Shown: positions 24,291-35,198 of the stretch, piece by piece
Layout of the letters: every line of letters starts with the position of its first letter
How positions within the stretch are numbered: the stretch's first letter is position 1
DNA from: Armillaria gallica
Lineage: Eukaryota; Basidiomycota; Agaricomycetes; Agaricales; Physalacriaceae
DNA length: 64,000 nucleotides
Assembly: GCA_037576215.1 (NCBI GenBank)
Contig: JBANDB010000006.1
Span: 5,146,001-5,210,000, forward strand
Direction of reading: 5' to 3'
Program-made: the position numbers and the translations under genes
The notes under the pieces: generated by a model
What the model saw: the letters and a program-made list of their open reading frames with translations, nothing else
Database searches by the model: none
Told to the model about the DNA's origin: nothing

Positions 24291-26907
24291 ATGCCCTTGG
24301 CCGCTGCACAAAAACAGGCCATTGAGGAAGTTGTCAATGCCGTCACTACCGCCACTGCATCAAAAGGAAAACGTCTGCTCTCAGCCATGTTCATGAGCCT
24401 CGTCGATCCGAAGGAATGGCCAGAATATTACGAGGTGTGCTCTTTCTTCGCTCGCGGGATTGCCCTTCATTGTTGCAGATTATTCCAGATCCTCGGTGTA
24501 TCAACAACATACGTACAACATTAGAAAAGAATCGGTACAGAGCAGCCCTGGACGCGTATACGGATTTGTCCCTCGTCTTCTGGAACGCGCTCTATTACAA
24601 CGAAGCCGGTAGCCAGATTGCATTGGATGCTGAAACCCTCAAAGTATGTAAAAACGGCGCGAATATAGACTGATTCCTTGCTTACTATAAATTCTAGCGT
24701 CTTTTGGAGACTGAATGGAAGAAGCGACCCATCCTCCCCCCTCCTCGGACGTCTCCACCGCCGAGATCTGCCCAAAAAGTTCACAAGACGGAAGAAGAAG
24801 AATCATCACCTCCCCCAGAAAAACCTGCTGGTCCTCCTGCAGCCGCCCATGCCGCAGTGGCTTCCACAAAAAATACGACGCCGATCATTCCTACAACTAT
24901 ATCAGCTGCAAATGGCACCTCTGCTAATCATCACGTTTCTAATGGCCGAACAGCTCCTAGGCTGTCATCTCCCGAGGAAGAGGTAGATGTCGGCAGTGTC
25001 GCAGATCTTCAAGTACATGTACCGACGGAAAGAGATGCTGCAAGTGAGGAGATTATCCGTCATTTGGATAAGAGTTTGCCCAGGTGGCCCGGCTTTTCAG
25101 AGGAAGGGTGGACGGGGAATATCAAGGTGATATTTACGCCTGTTGTTTGGTCACCCTTTTTTAATCGCCAGCGGCACAGATTTCTTACATGGATATAGTC
25201 CATGCTATCAAGAGCCACAAAGATGTTATGTACGTCAAGCGATTAGTCGTTTATTTTTTGACTCATCATATTCAGAGGTAATCGATATGCTTTCGTCCTG
25301 GAATCCGTGCCAGAACGCGCCGAGATACCATATCTATCGCTAAACGTTTGGGCTTTTCTCTTCTCTTCTTTTCAGATGTTGTTGATTTCTTACAGACACC
25401 GCTCTCTTTGAAATCTATTGAGGTTCGCGCTTCTATTTTTTTTTTTTTTTCATTGGCTGAGTTTTGTTTAGAGTCGAGCGCGCACAAAAGATTATTCGAC
25501 TCCGAGAGACTTTGACACCGACTTCTTACAGCTCTTCACTAAAGCGAGAAGGTGGCATGATCCTGGTTCCGATGCTTATGGCCATGTTCTTCTTCTTCAA
25601 GTCTGTGAATTTTTATCTCGGCTGCGAGAATGGCTCACGATTTTCCAGAGATTATATCAAGCGTTAACCTCAAAGGAGCCACCACATGGTCCGCCGTATT
25701 CTTCCTCAACCAATTTCGCGTCTCTACGTGCGGGACCCGGTGCATTCGATCCTGATCCAAGTACAGGTGTAACCAGTGATCATGTTCCTACCAAGGACAG
25801 GAAATTTGTGGATCTACATCATTACAAAGGCTGGACCATCACGGTTGGTGACTGGGTACACCTCAGCAATCCTGATTATCCAAGTCTTCCTACCATCGGA
25901 CAAGTACATAAATGCTGGGTTGCTGAAGAAAGGCGCGGCCGATATTGGATACTCCGTTGATAACCCGATGCTAATTTTGATGCTTAGATCACGGAAAGGT
26001 CAACATGGCGTAACTGTTTGCTGGTACTTCAGACCAGAGCAGGTATATATATATATTTCTTCATTATCTTTCTGGCTAAAATGATCAATAGACCCATCAC
26101 ACTTCTGATCGGACGTTCATGGAAGGCGAAGTGTTCAAGACAAGTATGCCCGTGTTGTTTTCGTTCTCGGTCCCATCTGATGGTTTCCTTGTAGGTCACT
26201 TCGCTGAGCATCCGCTCGAAGACATACTAGAAAAGGTAGCGTGTCAACCTGCCGTCGATAGTTGTCACGGACGACCTAGGGCACCGTACTGGTATCCCGG
26301 TTTCCCGCTGTACGTATGTGAATCTCGATACGACAGCGGTAGCCGTACCTTTGTCAAGATAAAAGACTGGAGCTCATGCATGCCAGAGGAATCCCGCCAA
26401 TCGGTGCCTATATATCCCTTTGAGAGAGTCGTTCCTCCGCGTCGGCTTCCTAGTCCCTTCGTGGGTAAGGGAAAGAACGGCGCCAAGGCGTCAGGAGGTC
26501 TTATTGGCGGTTCTATCGTTCCCAGCAGCAGAGTGACCCATATCATTCCCATATCTACTTCGGCATCAAATGCTACAACAGCCATGGATCGTTCAATTCT
26601 ATCCGGTTCTGGACTGGCGTTGGGAAACAACGCACAACAGGAAAAACTTCCTCCAGAGACCAGTACGTGATGGTGTACTGACAGCTTGAATGTGTTGCTC
26701 ATTACGTGCTGTGTCTCCGCAGCCAATCATTTTGACCGCGATCCGGAGACCGACGAGGTTCTTTGGTTTGCTGCTCCGCCGATAAATGTTGCGCCTGCAC
26801 CTGTGCCCAAACACAGCTTAGCTTACCTTCACTTCCTTGCAAAGAAGCGCAAAGTTGGCGCTGAATCAAGCCCTTCAGCGAAGAGGGTCCGGACAACGCT
26901 ATTTTGA
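24291..26907 (+). CDS. RSC1/RSC2-like subunit: two bromodomains and a BAH domain
   Basis: Chromatin remodelling complex subunit, nuclear. Bromodomain 1: KRLLSAMFMSLVDPKEWPEY, intron, VIPDPRCINNIRTTLEKNRY and FWNALYYNEAGSQIA. A Pro/Ser-rich linker follows. Bromodomain 2 is spread over short exons at 25040-25665: WPGFSEEGWTGNIK, ISYMDIVHAIKSHKDV, RYAFVLESVPERAEIPYL, DVVDFLQTPLSLKSIE, SRARTKDYSTPRDFD, RRWHDPGSDAYGHVLLLQ, RLYQALTSKEPP. BAH domain: HHYKGWTITVGDWVHLSNPD, SLPTIGQV and CWYFRPEQTHH. The tail has LAYLHFLAKKRKVG. Exons read in one frame through about nine introns, one with a 15-T run at 25436-25450. The order matches yeast Rsc1/Rsc2, but the AT-hook of those proteins was not seen. Confidence 0.88.
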
Positions 26908-27518
26908 TCCACGAATGGGTAAAAGTGTAAGCTAGGTTCTTCCATAATTTATGCACTGTATCCTCCAACGCTGTATGATCTAGCTGTATCATGAAGTTCC
27001 ATCGTATCTGGGCGATCTGTACCACATAACAATCTTATCAAGGTCACCTCAACGGGCGCTTATTCCTGCCAAGCATAGTCAAGGGTCCAAAATGTCTTGA
27101 CCCGTGACAAACTGGAATACTTCGTCGTGGGTCCTGCCGACACGATCTTTTGATTATTCAACCATTTGCTCTCAGTTCTATGTATAAAGCTGCGAGGTCA
27201 GAGTGTGAGATGTCAGGGTCCCTCGTCTAGGCTCTCGGTCTTTGAAACAGGCCGCAGCCGTCCAGGATCCATCTGGTGCGGTTCCGAAGCACGTTCCTGT
27301 TCCTGTAAATAAACTCGCGCTTTTTCCAAATTCAACAAGATGTACGATCCGCCACAGTCGGCTACCGGCGCGATATGTGGCGTGCTTTTCATTTACCGGC
27401 ATCGTGTTATCGGCACCCTCATGCACCGCGCGAAGTCGAACACCAGTGGCCCAACATCACGGGTACACCCACTGGGAGAAAAGCTGCACATGACACAACC
27501 ATTCTGACAGCCATTCTT
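26908..27518. other. Intergenic before tandem duplication
   Basis: About 600 bp with no credible gene. The duplicated unit begins at about 27519. Confidence 0.5.
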
Positions 27519-27691
27519 GCTGATAGATCGTCTTCGATATAATCAGACGCCCATTGAATCAGGCCCGAGGTATCGCAACAGCGGCCGAGATTTTCATACA
27601 TCGTCGTCCTGCTTCCTTCCCTGCTTGTACCCCTACTTCGTTCATCCAGTCGTGCCTCTCCTCATCGGAAGCGCATCCTCTAACCGCCATC

Positions 27692-29422
27692 ATGCTCTTC
27701 CGACGACAACTACTCAGTCTATCATGGTGGGGTCTTTGCCTGCTTGCCTCCTCATCGGCGGCGCTCGTGCCGCGGGGTCCCCAGACGAATGCAACATGCA
27801 CGCCCGACTTTGCTTGGGCTGACAATGCAGCGCAACTGAGTCCTTGTTATGTGTTGGCGTACGTTATGTCGTCTTGTCTCACGAATAGTGAGTGTCTACG
27901 TCGTCATTGACTTCCTCCGAACGCTCACAATTTGGGCTGAACAGCTTACTATGTATACCCTTTGAGCAGTAATACACACTATGATCCGCCAGGAAATGGT
28001 AAAATCTCAGTAACACTTTGTTCATGGTTGGTCTGCCGCCATTGCATAGTGAAGTTTGGGATTCTGATCCTTTACGCTATAGCTCCTGGGCCGCATACAA
28101 CCTTTTCAGTGCTTGCACAGTGTGCCAAAACAGCAGTTTTACCACTTTGAGGTGTGTTCACCGCATGTTTTCCTATGCACTAGCTGAAGACTACGCTTTA
28201 GCTGGGCGGCCTATAAGGCAAATTGTGGAGATAATTCGTCCACGACAACGTGAGTCTGTTGTTCTGATAGTACAGACGTGTTATTAAAAAATATGCTTCG
28301 CAGTTTCTTCCCTTATGATATTTATACTCTACCTACAGTCGCTTCTATTCCCTATTGGGCGGCGCAAGATCGTCAGTGTAGCCTATATCGTTTCTAATCA
28401 GAATACTTACCACCGTGAACCTAGCGTCGACTTGGAACAATGGTGAATTTGATTCCGTCCAGGCGAAAAATTTGTCTTTGGAAGGTGAGAGAGCGACAAG
28501 TTATCAAATGGCTCAAGCTTACCTCCCACCTAGGACATGCCGACTTGAATGGCTCCTCGAATGATACCAATAATGATTCGGGTTCTTCGACACCCGTGGG
28601 CCCTATCGTAGGGGGCGTTGTTGGGGGCGTAATTGTAGTGGCAGGTGCAGCCGTAGTTGCCTTCCTCCTTTCCGGCGTCATCGTCGACGTCATGCGCCCA
28701 GGATCCTGGAGAGTCGACCAGGACATTTCCGTTCACAGTCTGACCTGACACAAAAGAGCGGCACTGCAATGCTCTATAACGATTCCCTAAGCCAACGTCC
28801 TTTAACCCCGGTTACTCAGGCCCCTCATACCATTCTTTCGCACTCTGGAGAAGGGACCGCACTTTCGTATTTCGGTTCCGTCCACGGGTCTTCTGCTTTC
28901 CTGTCTCCGCCCACTTCTCCGACACGCCAATTAATGTCCCCTCCGCCAATGGTTATGAATCCCGAGGATATCATTCATCCCTTCACTGCTACTCCCTTGA
29001 CTTCGCCGCCTTCGTCTGTGGTCGACAGGAAAGGCGGGGGAGTTGCGGGTTTATCATACACCCACCATCAACGACCTTCGGTGGCTTCCGATCATTCTGC
29101 GACCAACTCTGAAAGTGCATCGAGGTCACGATTAAATCCCCCTGCTTACAGTATGTACCAAGATGCATCTCCTAATCTACATCAGACGCTGGATGGTACT
29201 GGTACCCCTTCACGAGCTCAGACACCCAGTCGGGGACACCGATCTGAGAAGGGTAGTCAGGATACCGTCCCGCCCTGGAGTCCAGTTACGTCAATTATGC
29301 AGGTGCGAAACACTGAGAGCCGATCGCCTTCTCCTGGACCTGGAGAGTTTGGTAATGTGACGAACGCCACCATACGATCCAATGGCGCACCGAGCGATAT
29401 CGACGTATCGAGGATAGCCTGA
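27692..29422 (+). pseudogene. Single-pass membrane protein gene, copy 1, frameshifted in the TM segment
   Basis: Signal peptide MLFRRQLLSLSWWGLCLL from ATG 27692, then a Cys-rich ectodomain (NATCTPDF, SWAAYNLFSACTVCQN, IPYWAAQDPSTWNN) on several small exons. An Asn/Ser-rich stalk leads to a Gly/Val-rich transmembrane segment (GGVVGGVIVVAGAAVVAFLL). Where copy 2 has four T residues (31555-31558), this copy has three (28669-28671). The reading therefore leaves the TM helix as SGVIVDVMRPGSW and stops at 28748. The original cytoplasmic tail frame (MLYNDSLSQRPLTPV to DIDVSRIA) is still open to 29422. Either a recent pseudogene, a truncated secreted/anchored form, or an assembly error. Family: Agaricomycete signal/TM proteins with a W.AYN..AC..CQ motif; function unknown. 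Confidence 0.8.
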
Positions 29423-30059
29423 TTTATGTTTCTATCTGTTCCTGTTCATCTGAGTTGTAATATTTTGTGCTATCACCGTATAGGATTTATTTTCTCTGGT
29501 GGTTCTTCCTTGATGATCGGGTAATTCAGCGGCATCCTTACATTGGTATGAGAAACGCGCAGAACAGGAACAACTGACCGAAGTTTCCGATCACGTAGTA
29601 GTAGTACTGGTAGTACATCCACCCGCCTTAGCGCATAAACCAGCTTTGAAGATACTTATCCATAAGTTATGATTGTACAAAGTCTGACACGCAAAGTGAC
29701 AAAATGTGGTCCAAACTGGTTTTTTGTGCCTCCTAACTAATAGTGACTTGATAGTACCAAAGAACTTTGTGTCAGGTAGGCCACGAAGGATGGAGAAACC
29801 TCCCCAATATTTAAACAAATGACTTCGGATTTGCAATTGTTTCAAAGTTCAACCCACTTGAGTTCCAAGATTCAAAACTTGAAACTGGAGTACCAACCGT
29901 GGACAGTGTTACAGTGGCCACTTGGAGCCTTGGACCTTGGTGCCACTGGAGAACTGAATTCAAAATTGATTAAAATAAAATTTCCTAAAAAAAAAAAAGT
30001 TTTAAAAAGACAAAAAAGATCAGGATAAAAAAACTCAGCACCTTATTTCTTATTTCAGT

Positions 30060-30132
30060 GAGTCGACCCAGGTTCGAACTGAGGACCTTCTGTGTGTTAG
30101 ACAGATGCGATGACCAACTACGCCATCGACCC
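30060..30132 (-). tRNA. tRNA-Val (anticodon AAC)
   Basis: 73 nt on minus. Acceptor GGGTCGA pairs with TCGACTC (one G-U). Anticodon stem TCTGT/ACAGA closes a 7-nt loop CTAACAC, giving anticodon AAC. The T arm has the GTTCGAAC loop with a five-pair stem. No intron. It lies at the end of duplication unit 1. Confidence 0.88.
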
Positions 30133-30142
30133 ATATGCCATG

Positions 30143-30408
30143 TCTATGTAATAGCCACTATTACTCAAGACATCTGGCTCTATCAATCGAACGCCTTATC
30201 TTTATAAATCGAACGCCTTATCTTTATAATTAAGTCATTAAGTCCCCTTTGCGAGCATGGTTGCAAGACCGATCATGAGATGCACCAAATATTGGCAATG
30301 TTCGATCCGTGTATCAGTTCCGCATGTACGGAAGTCACTGACTAGCCTCTCCTAGTCTCTCCTAGACAGACGGACGATACACACCTATTGAGGAAGGGAG
30401 AGACGGTG
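30143..30408. repeat. Dispersed repeat fragment (family R1)
   Basis: Contains ATTACTCAAGACATC, GCGAGCATGGTTGCAAGACC and CAGTTCCGCATGTAC, found again at 41836-42020. Its last 50 bp (ACGATACACACCTATTGAGG) recur at 50636-50690. An internal 18-bp direct repeat (ATCGAACGCCTTATCTTT) is present at about 30186-30223. It separates duplication units 1 and 2. No coding capacity; probably a transposon remnant. Confidence 0.75.
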
Positions 30409-30574
30409 CTGATAGATCATCTTCGATATAATCAGACGCCCATTGAATCAGGTCCGAGGTATCGCAACAGCAGCCGAGATTTTCATACATCGTCGTCCTG
30501 CTTCCTTCCCTGCTTGTACCCCTACTTCGTTCATCCAGTCGTGCCTCTCCGAAGCGCATCCTCTAACCGCCATC

Positions 30575-32306
30575 ATGCTCTTCCGACGACAACTACTCAG
30601 TCTATCATGGTGTGGTCTTTGCCTGCTTACCTCCTCATCGGCGGCGCTCGTGCCGCGGGGTCCCCAGACGAATGCAACATGCACGAGCGACTTTATTTGG
30701 GCTGACAATGCAGCGGAATTGAGTCCTTGTTGGCTGCTGGCGTACGTTTTGTCTTCTTGTCTCACGGATAGTGAGTGTCTACGTCGTGGTTGACTTCCTC
30801 CGACCGCTCACAGTTTTGGCTGAACAGCTTATAATGTATGGGCTTTGAATAATAATACACACTATGATCAGCCGGGAGTTGGTACCATCTCAGCGACACC
30901 TTGTTCATGGTTAGTCCGCCCCCATTGCATAGTGAATTTTGGGATTCTAATTCTTTGCGCGATAGCTCCTGGGCCGCATACAACCTTTTCGGTGCTTGCA
31001 CAGCGTGCCAAACCGGCAGTCATCTCACTTTGGCGTATGTTCACCGCATGTTTTCCTATGCACTGCCTGAAGACTACGCTTTAGCTGGGCGGCCGATAAG
31101 GCAAATTGTGGCGACAACTTGTCCACAGCAACGTGAGTCTGTTGTTACGATAGTAAAGAGGTGCCATTAAAAATTATGCTTCGCAGTTTCTTCCCTTATG
31201 ATAAAGGATATACTCTAGATACAGCCGCATCTATTCCCTATTGGGCGGCACAAGATCGTCAGTGTGGCCTGCATCGTTTTTAATCGGAATGCTTACCATT
31301 GTGAATCTAGCGTCGACTTGGAACGGTGGTCGGTTTGATTCCGTCCAGGCGAAGAATTTGTCTTTGGAAGGTGAGAAAGCGACATGTCATCAAATGATTC
31401 AAGCTTACCTTCCCCGTAGGACATGCCGACTTAGATGGTTCCTCAAACGATACCAATAACGATTCGGGTTCTTCGACACCCGTGGGCCCTATCGTAGGGG
31501 GCGTTGTTGGGGGCGTAATTGTAGTGGCAGGTGCAGCCGTAGTTGCCTTCCTCCTTTTCCGGCGTCATCGTCGACGTCATGCGCCCAGGATCCTGGAGAG
31601 TCGACCAGGACATTTCCGTTCACAATCTGACCTGACACAAAAGAGCGGCACTGCAATGCTCTATAACGATTCCCTAAGCCAACGTCCTTTAACCCCGGTT
31701 ACTCAGGCCCCTCATACCATTCTTTCGCACTCTGGAGAAGGGACCGCACTTTCGTATTTCGGTTCCGTCCACGGCTCTTCTGCTTTCCTGTCTCCGCCCA
31801 CTTCTCCGACACGTCAGTTCATGTCCCCTCCGCCAATGGTTATGAATCCCGAGGATATCATTCATCCCTTCACTGCTACTCCCTTGACTTCGCCGCCTTC
31901 GTCTGTGGTCGACAGGAAAGGCGGGGGAGTTGCGGATTTATACACCCACCATCAGCGACCTTCGGTGGCTTCCGATCATTCTGCGACCAACTCTGAAAGT
32001 GCATCAAGGTCACGCTTAAATCCTCCTGCTTACAGTATGTACCAAGATGCATCTCCTAATCTACATCAGACGCTGGATGGTACTGGTACCCCTTCACGAG
32101 CTCAGACACCCAGTCGGGGACATCGATCTGAGAAGGGTAGTCAGGATACCGTCCCCCCCTGGAGTACAGTTACGTCAAGTATGCAGGTGCGAAACACTGA
32201 GAGCCGATCGCCTTCTCCTGGACCTGGAGAGTTTGGTAATGTGACGAACGCCACCATACGATCCAATGGCGCACCGAGCGATATCGACGTATCGAGGATA
32301 GCCTGA
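30575..32306 (+). CDS. Single-pass membrane protein, copy 2 (intact)
   Basis: ATG 30575 with signal peptide MLFRRQLLSLSWCGLCLL. Exons: ectodomain start (NATCTSDFIWADN, SSCLTD), TYNVWALNNNTHYDQPG, CSWAAYNLFGACTACQTG, FSWAADKANCGDNLSTAT, then a block with IPYWAAQD, TWNGGRFDSVQAKNLSLEG, and HADLDGSSNDTNNDSGSS. TM helix (VVGGVIVVAGAAVVAFLLF), a basic stop-transfer run RRHRRRH, and a long Pro/Ser-rich cytoplasmic tail ending DVSRIA. Type I topology is inferred from signal peptide, TM and basic inner flank. The domain arrangement resembles fungal single-pass surface proteins of unknown function. The 31250-31310 exon border is unsure. Undamaged counterpart of copy 1. Confidence 0.78.
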
Positions 32307-32945
32307 TTTATATTTCCATCTGTTCATCTGAGTTGTAATATTTTATGCTATCACCGTATAGGATTTATTTTCTCTAGTGGTCGCCAAATTTCTTGAGTAG
32401 TCGTAGTTTACTTGGGGAATTCAGCGGCATCCTTACATTGATATGGGAAACGCACAGAACAGGAACAACTGACCGAAGTTTCCGATCACGTAGTTGTAGT
32501 ATTGGTAGTACATCCACCTGCCTTAGCGCATAAACCAGCTTTGAAGATACTTGTCCATAAGTTATGATTGTATGAAGTCTGACACACAAAGTGACAAAAT
32601 GTGGTCCAAACTAGTTTTTCGTGCCTCCTAACTAATGGTGACTTGCGATTGATAGTACCAAAGAACTTTGCGTCAGGTAGGCCACGAAGGATGGAGAAAC
32701 CTGTCCAATATTTAAACAAATGACTTCGGATTTACAATTGTTTCAAAGTTCAACCCACTTGAGTTCCAAGATTCAAAACTTGAAACTGGAGTACCAACCG
32801 TGGACAGGGTTACAGTGGCCACTTGCAGTCTTGGACCTTGGTGCCACCTGGAAAACTGAATTCAAAATTCAAAGAAAAAAGATCAACGATCATTGTCTTT
32901 ATCACATTTGTTCAAAGTGTAAAATGCGACATTTTATTTCAAAAT

Positions 32946-32980
32946 GAGTCGACCCAAGTTCGAACTGAGGCCATCGACCC
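32946..32980 (-). pseudogene. tRNA-Val remnant with internal 38-nt deletion
   Basis: Both ends of the tRNA at 30060-30132 are kept (acceptor strands and most of the T arm). The D arm, anticodon arm and variable region are missing. 35 nt remain of 73. Equivalent position in duplication unit 2. Confidence 0.85.
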
Positions 32981-33212
32981 ATACCATGTACTTCCTTGAT
33001 TCTTTGTGAAGAATGCCGTAAATTCGGACTCGTAATGAAGATGCTCGTTGCTTGACGTCGCGGTCATGCCGCTGGCGAGCTATCCCTTGTGAGCTATCCC
33101 TTGTGTGGATAACTTTTTGAACGCGGCGGCGAGAGTCGGCCGAAAGAAGATGCGAGACGGCCGGAAAGAGGGCCTTTGTTAACAAACAACGCACCAAGTT
33201 CTAAGTTACTTA

Positions 33213-33477
33213 CTGTCCTTTCCTGTATGGAAGCAACGGCGGAGGACCCCTTACGCTTACAAATACTTCCAGCATATGCAACGAGGGGTGCTTTAGGCCT
33301 TATGTTGCCTAAATCCCGCAACATTTTGCCCCGCAGGGAGCAAAAATTTGCTACTTTGGGCCTTATTGATTCCTTCGTAAGCAACAGCCCCCTCCTTATG
33401 CCTTACGAAGGTTAAAAATAGGCAACGCAACCGACCCCCCCTTACGCCTTACGTTGCTTCCATACAGGAAAGGACAG
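33213..33477. mobile_element. MITE with 26-bp terminal inverted repeats, TA target site
   Basis: 265 bp. The ends are perfect inverted repeats starting CTGTCCTTTCCTGTATGG and reaching GAAGCAACG. They are flanked by TA at 33211-33212 and 33478-33479, the duplication typical of Tc1/mariner-type elements. The interior has subterminal GGCGTAAGG/CCTTACGC-like repeats and no coding capacity. Non-autonomous by inspection. Confidence 0.85.
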
Positions 33478-33479
33478 TA

Positions 33480-35198
33480 CACTTCCGTTCAAAGCGATGC
33501 CTTGTAACATCTTGAAGTCGAGTATATCTAAATGTCGGTGTTCTAACCATTCTGTAGCATACTCAGTTTCGCAGATCCTGCCGTTTCTTTCCAATCAGCC
33601 TTTGTCATCGATATCTACCACTGACCCAGAAATCCGGGACGACAGCCCTAGTCAGCTGCGCATCAATTAAACAGGATCTGTTCAGATCCTTTGGAGACCT
33701 TCTGGAAGTAGATGACAGAATGCGGGACCACCGACAACCCCTCTCTGTTTTGGAATGTCTAACCAGTGACAAAGGTATGATTCTCGAGCCTTCGGTTGTT
33801 CTGTAATCGTGAATGAGAATCTCCAAAAACGGTGGGAATGTGGGATAAGATTGCGCCCTTGCCATTTTTCGGTAGGATTCACGTCTTCTCCTCAAACCGT
33901 GACCCCCTTGGCTAACTACGCAAACTATATTCGCAGTCGATGCCCTCGGACATCAAATGTAAGGTCACCCACTTAGATTCCATGCACATTTGCTAATAGA
34001 CGATGAAGGGCACCAACTAAACCCGTTTCCGCCTCTTCCGATTCACTTGGCATCGATTTCCCCCTTCGAAATTCCTCACATAAACCGGGAGAAACCATAC
34101 ATTTCCACATTTGTGGATTTGCGATGACGGTCGATGATCTTCCAAGATGGGCGGATAGATACGACACCGAGCGGGATGGTCGTTGGTTCAAAAGACTGGA
34201 TGCTACTCGGACTGAGAATCTGCATGAATTGCCCTGGAAGATCAAGGGCCATATGCATATCTATTTGTCAGACATAGGACGGAAAAGTATTCACGGGTCG
34301 CCTAGGTTAGCTACATACTTTCTCCTGGGAACTAATGCGACACGAGAAGCGTTAGATCACGCCAAAGACGAAACGCTGATTTGTGGTTTCCAGAAGGTGT
34401 GAGATGTCTCAATGGTATCGTCTGTGCCAGTTTAATAGGCCTGTCGACTTCGTACGTCCGTTTCCATGCACATTTTCTCTTTTAACTACTGCTCAATTCG
34501 CGAGTACGTAGCACTCTGCTCGTCTATGGGGCAGATAGCGTGTACCTTTGTAAACTGTATCTTCCATCTCGGCATTTAGGTTTGAGAGCGTAAATACAAG
34601 TATGCTCTCATACGAAATTTCGGTTGGTCAATTAAGAAAATTTCCGAAATGAGTTGATATAATGGCCTCAGTAGACCTTGTAGTCGGGAGTGGATGTTCA
34701 GCGGGAAAACTAATCCTATCGCCGTCGACGATCTACTCTGGGATGTAAACCTGATGCTCAATTCTACCATTTCCGCGCGTTCCGGGGACGTCTCTTTCGC
34801 GGTCAAAAGAGGGAAGCGGCGGCCGAGTTGACAGTTCCTGTGGACATGATGGCCATAGATGGGTCTCGAAAACACGGAATGCGGGTTACCTATTTTATGG
34901 TGAAAAATGCGGGGAAATACCCCCGGGGTCTTCTATCAGTAAGTTGTGCTAGGTATTCAAGTTCGATGGCAATTACGCATTTATATTAATTATAGTTGTA
35001 TAAACTTCGCACGAGTACTGATGATAACCATCAACGCCACGCCGAGCTATTCATGTTGGCTGTATAGAATCTCCATAAGATGACCTGCTTGACTTGAGGG
35101 CGAAAGTGACTGACCTTTGCGCTCAACACGTCCGCCGCCGAGCCAGTGTTTAAAAACCGACCGTTGAACCCAATAGCCTTTTCCTGGACATCGCTTCT
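33480..35198. other. Gene-poor stretch with one possible exon remnant
   Basis: Protein-like text on plus at about 33998-34402: one frame has PFEIPHINREKPYISTFVDL and stops, the next frame continues DDLPRWADRYDTERDGRWF to the stop at 34402. The frame change and lack of a start suggest a relic or an unresolved intron. The family is not recognised. The remainder shows nothing. Confidence 0.35.

Larger units (their letters stand above)
27519..30145. repeat. Tandem duplication, unit 1
   Basis: 2.6 kb unit containing a signal-peptide/TM protein gene, a non-coding tail and tRNA-Val. It matches unit 2 (about 30409-32993) almost throughout, at roughly 90 percent or better by eye, in the same orientation. 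Confidence 0.9.
30409..32993. repeat. Tandem duplication, unit 2
   Basis: Second copy of the 2.6 kb unit. It starts at CTGATAGATC and ends with the deleted tRNA stub at 32946-32980. Confidence 0.9.

Noticed and set aside
25436..25450. 15-T run
   Set aside because: Lies in an intron of the bromodomain gene as a polypyrimidine-type tract; not unusual.
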